A stretch of DNA of 64,000 bases. It comes from CAYWRO01 sp964460345 (GTDB taxonomy: Bacteria; Planctomycetota; Phycisphaerae; Phycisphaerales; UBA1924). The notes under the pieces were generated by a model. That model saw only the letters and a list, made by a program, of their open reading frames with translations. It searched no databases and was not told the DNA's origin. Shown in pieces: positions 47,601 through 54,845 of this stretch (the first letter of the stretch is position 1; every line of letters begins with the position of its first letter). The position numbers and the translations under genes were made by a program. The stretch covers positions 3,518 through 67,517 of the forward strand of contig CAYWRO010000010.1 in assembly GCA_964460345.1 (NCBI GenBank), in the 5' to 3' direction.

Positions 47601-49756
47601 GGAAACACCCGGATCTCCCGCCCCTCGGCATCGAGCGCCTGGGTCTGGTTCAGTTCATCCACAATCGCCTGGATCTCCGGAAACACGTCCGGATGCGCTG
47701 AGACGATGAGCGTGTTGGTCGCAGCATCTGCAGTGATCTCGACCGGCCTGGTGGCGCGAAGGTCCGCCGGCCGTTTCGCGTAGCGATCGCTCAGAATCGA
47801 TTCGAGATTGACCGCATCGGTGGTCCGAAGTCGCAAAATCCGCATCGGCGGCCGCTCCGCCGTCGGCTGCGAATCAAGCGACTGGATCATCGGCGCAATC
47901 ACCGCCATCTGCTGCGGCGTCGCACGGACGATCACCATGCCCAGTTCATCGACGGCCTGCACGGAGGGGTCGGCCGCAACCGTCCCGCCGCGACGCCCCT
48001 GCTCGGCCAGCAGCGGCCAGACGATCCGCTCCAGCCGCTCGGCCAGTTCTGTCGGCGTGACCTGCTCCGGCTCGAAGGGCCGGGTCTGCATCTCCACGCT
48101 CAGGGCTGAATCGACGCCGCGGAGCAAATCTGTGAAGCGCGCCAGCCCCGCACGCCCCCCGACCAGCGTGGCGACGCCGAGTTCCGCGTCGTACGCCGCG
48201 GTCACCGGCTCCTTCTTCGCGACGTCCTCCAGCGCGAAGAGTTCCTCAGCCCGCTTGACGGCGCCCTGTGGATCTTCACACTCCAGGCGAACCTGACGAA
48301 CTTCACGCACGACCTGCGGTGTGGCATCCACCGCTTCGAGCAGTTCGCGCACAAGTTCGGTGTCCGCTTCCCGCCCGCTCAGAACGACGCCGCGCCCGTC
48401 CGGCGAAACCGCAAAGCGAACGGCCGCTCGCTGCCGCGGGGACAGCAGTTGCCCGATAGCGGCAACCGCTTCGCGGGCCGGTACATTCTCAATGGCGACG
48501 AGTTGGGCGCGGATCTCCCCATGCGCCTCTTCGGGCGCCGTTCCCGCGCGCGTGGAGTTCGGGTCCAGTTCCTTCAAAATCGTTTCGGCTTGCTGGATCT
48601 GCGCGGTCGAGCCGACGACCGCCAGCTTCGCTAGGGCGCCGGCCGGCGTGTTCAGCGGCACCAGCGTCGGCCGCTCGGGCGGTGGAACGTGAGCGAAAAC
48701 GGCCGTGATGTTCTGCGCCGCCTGCGCGGCATGCACCTGGTCCAGAACAAACGTCACCAGTTCCCGCCCGGCTGTACCGCCTGCACCCTCCGGCAGATCC
48801 AGCAGGGCGATGAGCTGCTCTACCTGCCGCAGGCGTGCATCCGGACCGACGGCGATGATGGAGTTCATGCGCGGGTCCGCCTGCAGGTTCAGCCCCGCGA
48901 CCTCGTTCTCCTGCACCGTCTTCATGTTGCCGTCTTTGTCGATGATCACCATCGACTTCTTCACGCTCACAAGCCCCTCGAGTGACTTGAGCACGGTGTC
49001 GGCTTTGGCGTGCCGAAGCATGAAGATCTGAAACTGTGCATCACTTGGGGGCTGCGCATCCATCTCGCCGAGGATGTCTCGCAGACGACGGCATTGCGCG
49101 GCCGTGTCGACGATCACCAGCATGTTCTGCTGCGGCAGTGCCGTGACCTGGCCAAACGGGCTCACCAATGGCTTGATCTGATCCGCCGTCGGGGCCGCGG
49201 CCGCGTTCTCCAGCGGAACCACGATGGTGACCACCTCCGCCGCCCCGGCCCCTTCGGGAACCCCATCGATTGCGACCCGCCCGACCGAACGCATGTTTTC
49301 CAGCTTCGAAAGGAACAGGAACTTCTGCTCGCGCCGCAGTTGCACTCCGTGCATCAGCAGCATGCGATTGAGAATGTCCAGAGCCTCGTCGATCGTGTAG
49401 TCGCTGGCGCCGATGAAGGTGACCGGCGCCTTGGGCACCTCAGCCTCTCGAATCACCGGCAGCCCCGTCTGCCGCGCCATGAAGTCAAGCACCTGCTCGT
49501 ATGGCGCATCCTTGAAGTTGAAACGGACGCGTACCTCCGGCTGCTCGACCGACTTCGCCGATGCGGGCTCGGCTTCGGTGCGCGGCTCCGGCTCACCTGC
49601 TTCCACCGGCGCGGCAGTGGACGATGGGGCCTCCGATGCGCGTGCATCTGGCGCAGCGCCCTCCTGCAGCACCGCCCCCAGCGAGACTGTGCTGCCCACG
49701 CATGTCAGAATCGCGGCAGCCAGCGACACCAGCCCGCACAGGTTCTCTTGGCGCAT
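38606..49756 (-). CDS. gspD: Giant type II secretion secretin (GspD) with about 38 tandem N-domain modules
   Basis: About 3,716 residues as assembled, including a 100-N gap; ordinary GspD has about 650-700. After a signal peptide (start ATG 49756, AAGGAGG 9 nt upstream) comes an N0 domain near residues 75-150 (VRVRFNFKDAPYEQVLDFMA). Some 38 consecutive modules of 65-110 residues follow. Each starts like V.I.PL.HADA..LA..L and ends NSLIVSG....L..VE.LI..LD, the NolW/N1-N3 pattern of secretins. The last 300 residues are a normal secretin beta-barrel domain: QVMIEVLLAEVTLDESFDWG, VLSKPQIMVNNNETANIQVG, and KVPLLGDIPIAGEVFRS. Modules are clearly diverged from each other, so the expansion is old. 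It closes an operon with all pseudopilins and inner-membrane assembly proteins. Confidence 0.9.
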   Translation of the reverse strand: MRQENLCGLVSLAAAILTCVGSTVSLGAVLQEGAAPDARASEAPSSTAAPVEAGEPEPRTEAEPASAKSVEQPEVRVRFNFKDAPYEQVLDFMARQTGLPVIREAEVPKAPVTFIGASDYTIDEALDILNRMLLMHGVQLRREQKFLFLSKLENMRSVGRVAIDGVPEGAGAAEVVTIVVPLENAAAAPTADQIKPLVSPFGQVTALPQQNMLVIVDTAAQCRRLRDILGEMDAQPPSDAQFQIFMLRHAKADTVLKSLEGLVSVKKSMVIIDKDGNMKTVQENEVAGLNLQADPRMNSIIAVGPDARLRQVEQLIALLDLPEGAGGTAGRELVTFVLDQVHAAQAAQNITAVFAHVPPPERPTLVPLNTPAGALAKLAVVGSTAQIQQAETILKELDPNSTRAGTAPEEAHGEIRAQLVAIENVPAREAVAAIGQLLSPRQRAAVRFAVSPDGRGVVLSGREADTELVRELLEAVDATPQVVREVRQVRLECEDPQGAVKRAEELFALEDVAKKEPVTAAYDAELGVATLVGGRAGLARFTDLLRGVDSALSVEMQTRPFEPEQVTPTELAERLERIVWPLLAEQGRRGGTVAADPSVQAVDELGMVIVRATPQQMAVIAPMIQSLDSQPTAERPPMRILRLRTTDAVNLESILSDRYAKRPADLRATRPVEITADAATNTLIVSAHPDVFPEIQAIVDELNQTQALDAEGREIRVFPLKVARAEELARVIDQMYPEPPVPVDARGRPRPDLKQPREIVVRADPATNSLIVDAPVQRLAGFEQLVAQLDQQQVPDDLEVRTYRIKRAQLDAAASTLRQLVASKALPGTTESGAQGAISITTEPVSRSLVVSGPRQIFEGVESVLAELDAPAARPATGLAMYPLKHARADSLQPLLQRLLIAQIEKEAIKQGLEPREAAGLLDIAADRTTNTLIVSAPEFAQEVAQQLISTLDLPAADVGRTVVRVVPLTYAEAAGAAAAVRQAIPSMDLAGPQGPGGVTVVATTGSNSILISGVEADVKKVEELLGSLDVAPPASARPDGVDVRTIRLEHAEAEAIAPLVETLLKKESIIDQLPPWERWRAAQANDGPQIRVAAAQRLNAVVVTGPVGVVEVAEQIVRELDTPADAGASTSGIRILTLKNANAADLAQSATALFAEAPGGGVPPVIRVDAASNSLIVRGSPTDIAAVEQLITSLDAATLSTRRDVRMIPVDRSRADAAMMAEALRRLLEQRQGTKVEVVPLNDLLRTEDVKEQGSNAGDAAPDSDGEQRTGWLPGHGFGPQTLPLVMATMALGAQDATDGEDASEPDVTIAIDPETNSLIVVGSPILTDRVASLAAELERQMPAEPSRVRIVELPAAADAWGITRVVDATIRQVGRSSATNPGGFTGPVSVQADPAGGALIVSANDTDFAVLRELIAAMARPAGANAATVKVYPLSNVTATRALRSVGDLISGSPRGRQAQRVLELTVDGPEGKATGTIEPGTVQITADPSDTALIVVAPPKTFEILDRFIGLLDQSPVGERVAIRQFELENAEAAVAAGTLQRAFDAARQDPSMRALPRATFVGDTRTNMLLVTGTSEQLGEVERLLAALDAAMRDEETAVEIIPLQVARPSSVQRMVEAVIVGRDPARRDKVQIAADDSSNLFVIRAPTEEMEEVKRIVAQADRAETTGLPVRSVKLERADAGQVATALQQFFAARAAASSTGGRRNEPARVAIVGDRRTSTLVVAASDEDFAQVQSLLETFDAPSPSRDLQFKIIPLKHARVAEIQTAVANMVDEVRYPPYFWVGGRNNAPPDTMIVEFDERSNSVVVMGQGESFDTVERIVAALDQPAAPGAELVVRAVRLEHADPAIVANALIQATATPGWTWWRGTDPGAIQAEPDRRAKTVVLIGREDRLAQAEGYARQLDEAAARPRQRIETLTLNFAAADGVARSLDRFFAERARAAGPGGQADTPSFIGSPDGRVLIVSAADDELAQIRELVGQMDMPEEAEGRTRQIFTLRNADAAEIARTLREQFPTSRTARVDAVIVTPQPTINAVVVSAPDELFEKVSLLVSQLDAPPSTEDVRIVTVALDAARAEETARALQSALPAGVKITITPVRRTNSLILTGSQEAVDLVMEQIGNLDEQPTRSPVEFRRLTLEHAVAYDVALTLRQLLREMPIESGESRPAISSPRNENSLLVQGTAQQLNQIEAMVEQLDLPRAETQTTEFVPLRFADAEQTARALEVFYGPYASIPTTPEAERVAIIGVPVSNSLVISADEKEWPGIRALIEKLDSEEYDTSRQLEIIALKYADATSLARALNEAFAAPLRAEIERERARNRGNRGRNGDSGSGPDVPTVLIDADDTVTVTAESLTNSLIVSSGREDLARIRAVVEKVDVPDFAELPEARVISIERGVPTQIAASLREMYADLESTRGSGPRAVVIVGDDRSGTLIVRAEESEFAKISALAQTLQQEADKSLARVRVLRLENVPAAYVATTLQTTFAPAAAQRGEPLAIAVDRLNNSLVISSSETLYREIGQVAAELEGVAGLPEPGAEGDQGRSMPAPGVFIIDIENNSPDEVKALLEQMGVNRPTPGDRMGIVSEPVTIVPLRSRRALAIVGSVRDAETLTSXXXXXXXXXXXXXXXXXXXXXXXXXXXXXXXXXXTRENVAALREVTRLLDKLPVGDAVTIRFFPLQHASATRIAGVVRDLFNQGEAIRRMPGSAIAALPTTQVGQALIGEIAVSVDERTNALVIAGREEAVALVEIIVGELDSDQTANWIEPVVIPLKHADASRLSRKLNEILISGVEQTPEAEALRRQVARIRIAQAQPEGQPAGNAPRVESDIFASLTSLTILPEENLNAILVIGSTANATAVRELVKMLDVPAAAAANTVRVYPLKFAAADRVAGMLEQIFRQQVASGAIRQEDDLILIADQRTNSLVISTSPSSFAVVEALLQRFDGEAMDPLVGIHVVPVPNADVTRLAPKIEQLMRERLESARRAGGVPSPSDTFSVEPEPATSSLIIAASDENLKIVEELITLLAAGAEQAGTSQLVDVIPAAGMRASELVTAIQGLYVEREVARRGADAVSVTADARLNAVIVRGNQADITAIRTLIGQLAEAPVTAVTEIKRIELVRANAADVVVLLQNVLAGRPIAGGGSIGGRQAQILRFIRNQQAMHLRDGEGIAEPTEAEINGALQEQVTLTAELRTNAVVAVAPAPLMRLIETIIADLDQTSAGARKVEIFNLKNADARAMADVLRDLFNLSQQGETLVLVPGRTEQRDNETDLTPSQLFPIPDERQALAITIDGRTNSILVSGTEEYLKEVRDVITELDSVEANEREQVVYQLRNASATEVAATLRGYFEGEAQTFRQILGSPERSGSLIRLLEREVTVQGDEASQRLIVGVSPRYRDAIDKIVAELDSTPPQVMIEVLLAEVTLDESFDWGVDFEVGPLGRLDVTGGFLTAGAGITTALGVPNVSVSTADFSFMVRALEAQGRLEVLSKPQIMVNNNETANIQVGENIAIIESVSTFENRTQANVTREDVGILLNVTPSINTDGYVRMSIQPQISNVSTRTTDISEDFQAPIISKREIDTNVTVKDGETIVIGGLIQSTLEKRDTKVPLLGDIPIAGEVFRSHQYNNLKTELLVILTPRVIRSASPEGTDRLRRIRERSIEELSVPDEVKASIIGEVTNGTDEPGPVPGPTPADEAIWIGPYQPGREPEDMPR
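41804..41903. other. Assembly gap, 100 N, inside the giant secretin gene
   Basis: The placeholder gap falls between modules of about the 30th and 31st N-type repeat. Both flanks continue the same frame, but the missing length, and hence the module count, is uncertain. Confidence 0.99.
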
Positions 49757-49882
49757 CCGTTCTTGCCTCCTTACCAGAACCAAGACGCGGCCATCCTGGC
49801 CGCCCCGCCCCACCCCGCCTCTCTCCTGAACCTCCCGAACGCGGTCCGATCGGACCCGGGAGATACCCCAGTTCCGCAGAGT

Positions 49883-50875
49883 CTACTGCGAAACGGGCAC
49901 CCTGTCAGCAAGGGTGCGACCAAGCGCCACTTCAAAGACGGTGCCGCCGATGCGCATCAGCGCCGCATCACCCGCTCGCGTCCCCTCAAACCGGGCGTCC
50001 AGAATCGTTTCGCCCGAGCGAATCGTCCGCCGCTCTCCCGACCCAATGCGCTGCAACCACAGTTCCAGCCCCTCCCGGCCCTGCACCAGCGCCGTGATGC
50101 GCCACTGGTCGTAGGCCGGTCCGACCGGCTGTGAATCGGCCGGCTTGGGGGGTGTGGGCTTCGGCTCAGGGGTCGCAACAACTGGCGCGGGCGGATCCGT
50201 GAACAGGTTGCCGCGGCTCAGCCGTGCCAGGCGCGTCTGCTCAGCATCATCAAGCCCAACCCAGACGAACGCCGGGTCGGCTTCACCCTGCTCGGTCGCG
50301 TCGGGTCCTCGACCCGGTACAAATACAGTCGTGACAACGACTTCCATCTCGAAAGCGGTTCGTTCCTTTCCGACGGGCTTGATCGCGACCTGTTCCAGCC
50401 GGTGCGCCCACGGCTGGGATGCAACGGTCGCGACCGCCGCCAGCACCTGCTCGTAGGTGCCCCGCCCCTGTGCCGTCGCCGTAACAGTCGCAAAGCTCGT
50501 CAGTTCAGCGCCCTTGACGCTGGCGAACTCCTGCGCCTTGGTCGCGGGGTGCCGTACACCGGTGGCGCTACGGGCCACGACCACTGGTTCGACAACCCCG
50601 CAGACGGACAGAATCTGGTTCAGCCCCGCCCGAAGGCGGGCATCGACGACTTCCGGGTTCGGGCCGAGCGTCGACTTGATCAGGCTCTGCTCTCGCTGCC
50701 GCAGCGTCGACTCTGCCTCAGCGGTCACCCTGTAACCGCTCGCGGCGGCCTCCAGCTCCTCGACCGACTCGCGCAGAGCGCCCCGCTGGCGAGTGAAGTC
50801 CCGGACCTGCCAACCCATAACGCCTACGGCCAGGGCCGCCGCGCCAATCCCGCCCGCGAGACGCGTCCACTTCAT
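49883..50875 (-). CDS. Type II secretion inner-membrane protein, GspM/PilO-like with PilP/GspC-like C-terminus
   Basis: A 330-residue single-pass protein. One membrane segment (residues 5-20, GGIGAAALAVGVMGWQV) is followed by a coiled coil (RESVEELEAAASGYRVTAEA) and a ferredoxin-like GspM/PilO domain (YEQVLAAVATVASQPWAHRL, then TAFEMEVVVTTVFV). After a proline linker (PEPKPTPPKPADS) comes a small beta domain (DQWRITALVQGREGLELWLQ, then TIRSGETILDARFEG) resembling the homology region of GspC/PilP. The domain assignment is by pattern and position. ATG 50875 overlaps the stop of gspL (ATGA). It would link the cytoplasmic platform to the secretin, the job shared by GspM and GspC. Confidence 0.7.
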   Translation of the reverse strand: MKWTRLAGGIGAAALAVGVMGWQVRDFTRQRGALRESVEELEAAASGYRVTAEAESTLRQREQSLIKSTLGPNPEVVDARLRAGLNQILSVCGVVEPVVVARSATGVRHPATKAQEFASVKGAELTSFATVTATAQGRGTYEQVLAAVATVASQPWAHRLEQVAIKPVGKERTAFEMEVVVTTVFVPGRGPDATEQGEADPAFVWVGLDDAEQTRLARLSRGNLFTDPPAPVVATPEPKPTPPKPADSQPVGPAYDQWRITALVQGREGLELWLQRIGSGERRTIRSGETILDARFEGTRAGDAALMRIGGTVFEVALGRTLADRVPVSQ

Positions 50876-52470
50876 CGGATGGCGTCCTCCTCGGCCCCGA
50901 ACTCGATCACCGTCGGCCGTGAACGCTTCGGTACTGCGATGCTCGTCTCCAACGTCCAATCGAAACGATCGGGAACGTCTGCACCTCTTGTGGCAAGCAC
51001 ATACGTTGAATCGGAGACCAGCGACTCCCGAACCCGATCGGCCGTCGTCCGCTCACGCGTGCTTCCGGCGATCCTGATCGACCCTCTCGGGGCCGTCGTC
51101 CATTTGCCCTCGGTGTACCAGAACCGTCCGCGCTTCTCCGGGCGCTGATAGACGACGTTCGCCTCCCACTCTGCGCTCAACGAGCTCAGTCGCATCTCAC
51201 CGCGCGGCACCACCTCGTAGAGGTGGTCCATGTGCGCCAGCCAATCCGGTGAGGCCTGCACCCATTGTTCCGCGAAGTCGACGTGCGCCCGCCTTCGCAT
51301 GAACTCCGTGTAGGCGGTGCGCGCCTTTCTCTCCGCCTCGACAGCCTGCTGGCGCTGAAACTCCAGATCCCGCAGCGTCATGGCCCGGTAGGTCAGGAAC
51401 CCGCCAAACACGGCGATCAAACCCATTACCGCAACCAGCATCTGCCGACGCATCTTCTCGCGGCGATCGGGCGCCTGCCGCGGATGCAGGAAGTCGATGC
51501 CTCCGTCCGGGTTCATGACGCGTTCGGCAAGGAGCCCGGCCAGCGGGGCAAATGCGGCCCGCTCGGCGCTGGTCATCGTCTCCGGTGCTTCGACGAACTC
51601 CGGGAGGGCAGCGGCCGCCGCCTGCATCTGCAGCGCCTGCTCGCACCTCGCCGCAACCCGCTGCGCAAGCTCATCATCCCCCACGACCGTGATTGCTTCG
51701 ATTTCAGACGATTCGTGCGTGACGCGGTAGCTCATCCACGTCCGGCGGGCCTCGACGGCGACCTGCTCGGCGAAGGCATCAACGTCGCCTTCGGCCTGAG
51801 CCCGGTCCAGATCGGTCGCCCGAGCGAACACGAGACGCCCGCCCTCGATCACCACGAACTCACAGGAGCCGTAGGAGAGCGAGACACCCAACGTAGCGCC
51901 ATTGCGACGCTGGGCGGCCGGCGCAACAAGCGCCACAGTGCCCATTGACCCCAGCGCCACGCGATGAAGGCGCATCCCGGCAGCCCGCGCCACCTCGCGA
52001 CGCCATGACAAACGATCTTCGGACAGCGCCGCCGCCAACACCTCGAGCCGCTCGGCCATCGCCCCACCGCCTGCGGCCTTGGCCGGAACCGCCACCCCGC
52101 TGGCCAGGGGAGCAAAATCGATCGCGGCGCCCTCGCCCGAGACCGTCATCTGGCGGGCCATCTGCAACCGCACCATGTCCGGCAGATCGGCCGGTGTGGT
52201 CGCCGCGGGGAACGCCAGGCGCTTCAGGACGACCTCGCCTCGCCCGACGGTGAAGACGACCCCGCGCCGTGCATCACCGGCCAGGTCGGCCTCTTTCAGC
52301 CGCTCACGAATCCAGTTACCAAGGGTGGTGGCGTCGCCCGTGTCCACGCGGCCGGGGATCTGCTCACACAGCCAAGATCGAATCCGCACCCGCCCGCCAC
52401 TCACCGTCGCCGCCACCGCCAGCAGGCGTCCATGTTCAACCGCAATCGTCAGGTGAGCCGCTTTCCCCAT
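50872..52470 (-). CDS. Type II secretion assembly-platform protein, GspL/PilM-PilN-like
   Basis: 532 residues. The first 320 form an actin-like PilM/GspL cytoplasmic domain (AIAVEHGRLLAV-type start LTIAVEHGRLLAVAAT, then VVFTVGRGEVVLKRLAFP, then SLSYGSCEFVVIEGGRLVFA). One membrane segment follows (RQMLVAVMGLIAVFGGFLTY), then a periplasmic PilN-like part with a coiled coil (QRQQAVEAERKARTAYTEFM) and a ferredoxin-like fold. GspL couples the secretion ATPase to the platform. It overlaps gspM by 4 nt and lies 9 nt after gspK. The gene symbol is withheld because it could equally be named as a PilM-PilN fusion. Confidence 0.78.
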   Translation of the reverse strand: MGKAAHLTIAVEHGRLLAVAATVSGGRVRIRSWLCEQIPGRVDTGDATTLGNWIRERLKEADLAGDARRGVVFTVGRGEVVLKRLAFPAATTPADLPDMVRLQMARQMTVSGEGAAIDFAPLASGVAVPAKAAGGGAMAERLEVLAAALSEDRLSWRREVARAAGMRLHRVALGSMGTVALVAPAAQRRNGATLGVSLSYGSCEFVVIEGGRLVFARATDLDRAQAEGDVDAFAEQVAVEARRTWMSYRVTHESSEIEAITVVGDDELAQRVAARCEQALQMQAAAAALPEFVEAPETMTSAERAAFAPLAGLLAERVMNPDGGIDFLHPRQAPDRREKMRRQMLVAVMGLIAVFGGFLTYRAMTLRDLEFQRQQAVEAERKARTAYTEFMRRRAHVDFAEQWVQASPDWLAHMDHLYEVVPRGEMRLSSLSAEWEANVVYQRPEKRGRFWYTEGKWTTAPRGSIRIAGSTRERTTADRVRESLVSDSTYVLATRGADVPDRFDWTLETSIAVPKRSRPTVIEFGAEEDAIR

Positions 52471-52479
52471 TTGCCAATC

Positions 52480-54060
52480 CTACCGGCTCCTCCAACGCCC
52501 GATGCGACCCCTCCCCTGCTTCCCCTCGGTTGAGCCTGGCCCGTTTGCCCCCTCATCGGGTGGCGCCGGCGAACGGCTCGCGCCAGCCTCTTCCAACCCA
52601 GCCCCCTCCAAACCATTGAGGCGCAAGCCACTATCGAGGTTGAGACCGTTCGGCGAGAGACCATTCGCCCCTTCGGGGGCCTCATCGGTTCTTGAGGCGT
52701 CGGAACCGGAATCTAGCAGTCCGTCCTCGGCCTCCGAAGACAGATTTGCAGCCAGAGACCGGGGGGCCTCCTCATCGGCCAGTCTCGCCAGAGCGGCGGC
52801 GGACTCCAGCAAGGTCACATCGCGCAGGTACGCCACCCTGGCTCGCTCGCCCGCCACATCGATCACGGCCTCCAGCGAGGCCCGATTCCGCAGGGGCGCT
52901 GCCTCGCCGAGGGCGCCCTCGGTGCTTGCGTCCTCAATCCCTGCCTCCACGATGATGCGCCACTGGAGCGTGCGCGTTGTCACGTGGGCCGCCGCCTCAC
53001 GAAAGGCCTCTTCTGTTAGAATTCCGTCCGTCAGCAGCCACGCCGCACTGAGGCGCGACTCTTCATCCAGCGACTCGCGGCGCTCGACGATTGCTGCCGC
53101 GGCGATCTCATCCACACCCGGAATGCAGCGGAGAACCGCCTCAGGGGCTCGCATGATGTCCACTCGCCCGAACCGATAGCCGGCGTCCTCGATTGTGAAG
53201 GTGTCCATCGCCTCGGCGAGCGCCTCCGGCGACAGACCGGCCTGCTGCACGCGCTGGATGAACTCAGCCATCGTGGCGGGTGGTTGCGGGCGGGGCGCGG
53301 CACTTCCTGACGAATCGGCGCTGCTTGCGGGGGCCGCTGCATCCGCCTCCTCCTCGGGAGGCGGCGGTTGCACCGCGTCGAGCACAGCCGGCGAAAACCG
53401 GCGTTCGAGCGACCGCCGCAGTGCTTCGTCCCATTCCCCCCGAACGCTGACGCACGCTTCACCCGCGTGGCGGTTCCCCTCAGGTCCGACGCCTGCCTGC
53501 ACCAGCGGGTCCGCGCTGAAAACTGTGACCAGGTCACGCAGGGCTGGCGTTTGAACATCGCCCGACCCGGTCTCACTTCCGGCCTCGTTCGGCAAGAGAT
53601 CTGCTGCGCTGAGCGCCTCGGCGATGCTCCCGAACAGCGCCTCCTCGCGGGCCGCCGTGATTCGCGTGGCACCTTCCTCTCCGACCGCTCCAAGGCCCGC
53701 CAGCATTGCCTCGGTCGCGCTGTTCATGTCCAGCAGCGCCGCCTCAGATCGGGCCGTTCGCCCCCCGATCAGGCGCAGCCGCACCACACCGCGCTCCCCA
53801 CCATCCGTCTCGTAGACGGTCCACTCCCGTGTGAGTTCCGGCTCGCCGCCGCGGAGGAGGGCCTCACGCTGCGTCTCGAGTTCTGTCATCACCCCAAGGA
53901 CGCCCGACCAGGCCAGGGCGCGCGACTGCGCTCGGGCCCCTGAGGCCGCGAGCCCCAGCCGCTGCACCGCCGTCATCTGCACGACCGCGCCTGCCGTCAT
54001 CGCCGCGATCACAACGACGACGAACGTCGCCAGCAGAATGACGCCGCGTCGCCCTCTCAC
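52480..54060 (-). CDS. gspK: Type II secretion minor pseudopilin GspK
   Basis: 526 residues starting at GTG 54060, which overlaps the gspJ stop. The leader RGRRGVILLATFVVVVIAA is a prepilin-type signal lacking Glu5, as is normal for GspK. The body has the GspK helix-hairpin-helix-like parts: DMNSATEAMLAGLGAVGEEG and APEAVLRCIPGVDEIAAAAI with VDEIAAAAIVERR. It caps the pseudopilus tip with GspI and GspJ. The last 110 residues are of low complexity (NGLSPNGLNLDSGLRLNG, then many Pro, Glu and Gly) and are not part of the family. The long Ala/Pro insert near residue 245 is also unusual. Confidence 0.85.
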   Translation of the reverse strand: MRGRRGVILLATFVVVVIAAMTAGAVVQMTAVQRLGLAASGARAQSRALAWSGVLGVMTELETQREALLRGGEPELTREWTVYETDGGERGVVRLRLIGGRTARSEAALLDMNSATEAMLAGLGAVGEEGATRITAAREEALFGSIAEALSAADLLPNEAGSETGSGDVQTPALRDLVTVFSADPLVQAGVGPEGNRHAGEACVSVRGEWDEALRRSLERRFSPAVLDAVQPPPPEEEADAAAPASSADSSGSAAPRPQPPATMAEFIQRVQQAGLSPEALAEAMDTFTIEDAGYRFGRVDIMRAPEAVLRCIPGVDEIAAAAIVERRESLDEESRLSAAWLLTDGILTEEAFREAAAHVTTRTLQWRIIVEAGIEDASTEGALGEAAPLRNRASLEAVIDVAGERARVAYLRDVTLLESAAALARLADEEAPRSLAANLSSEAEDGLLDSGSDASRTDEAPEGANGLSPNGLNLDSGLRLNGLEGAGLEEAGASRSPAPPDEGANGPGSTEGKQGRGRIGRWRSR

Positions 54061-54845
54061 CAGGCCCCCCCTTCCGCTCCCGCCTCGCCGGCGTCCGGCA
54101 CGACGATGATGCGCAGCCGGTCCGGCGTTGGAAGGTTCTCCTCTTCGCCCTCGTCGCCCTCCTTCTCCAGGCCTTCCTCCTCCTCCGGCTCACTCAGATT
54201 CTCAAGATGCGAGATCTCGTCGCGTTCATTTTCCTCATCGCTACGAACCAACGACTCCGCCCCTTCGGTCGACGCAAAACCTTTGTCCGCAACACCGGCT
54301 CGCACCGGTGCGAACCACACGCCGATCTCGATCGCTGCCGGCAGCCGTCCGGCGGTGTTGCTATCAAACCGCGTGAGCCACTCCTGCCCGTCGTAGTACC
54401 GGAACCGGACGCGTTCGACTCCTTCCAGAATCACTTCGCGGCCGCCACCTTGCTCATCCGCGAAGAGCACGCTCGCTCTCGCCGCCGTGACGACACCGCG
54501 CGTTGAATCGAACCGGTACTCCGTCGAGCGCAGGTCGTCGAGTTCCATCCGCCCGCGGGCTCGCTGCATCCCGAGCATCACCGACCGCGACAGAACACGC
54601 AGCGACGTCGCATCGCCCCGTACGCCGGCGCCGCGCCGTGCATCACCCGCCAGAGATGTGAAGACGTCCCCCTCGATCGCCTCCATCATCGCATCGGCCG
54701 CAACCAGCCGCCGCGAGTGTGCCAGCAGAACACTGCGCCGCTCGGCAAGTTCGAAGACGAACCCGACGACGCTGCCGCCCAGCAGGACGATCAACCCGAT
54801 CGCCAGCAGCACTTCCAGCAGCGAGAAGGCGCGTCTGGTCCTCAT
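54057..54845 (-). CDS. gspJ: Type II secretion pseudopilin GspJ-like
   Basis: 262 residues. The prepilin leader RTRRAFSLLEVLLAIGLIVL has the required Phe and Glu5 after the cleavage site, which is processed by the A24 peptidase. DLRSTEYRFDSTRGVVTAA and VERVRFRYYDGQEWLTRFDS match the GspJ C-terminal beta domain. The stretch EPEEEEGLEKEGDEGEEE near the end is unusually acidic. ATG 54845 overlaps the gspI stop (ATGA); an in-frame upstream start would only lengthen the leader and is rejected. It forms part of the pseudopilus tip. Confidence 0.82.
   Translation of the reverse strand: MRTRRAFSLLEVLLAIGLIVLLGGSVVGFVFELAERRSVLLAHSRRLVAADAMMEAIEGDVFTSLAGDARRGAGVRGDATSLRVLSRSVMLGMQRARGRMELDDLRSTEYRFDSTRGVVTAARASVLFADEQGGGREVILEGVERVRFRYYDGQEWLTRFDSNTAGRLPAAIEIGVWFAPVRAGVADKGFASTEGAESLVRSDEENERDEISHLENLSEPEEEEGLEKEGDEGEEENLPTPDRLRIIVVPDAGEAGAEGGAW

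Noticed and set aside
42112..48985. Numerous plus-strand open frames of up to 460 codons opposite the secretin
   Set aside because: All are antisense shadows of the repeat modules, and their sequences repeat with the same period as the real gene.
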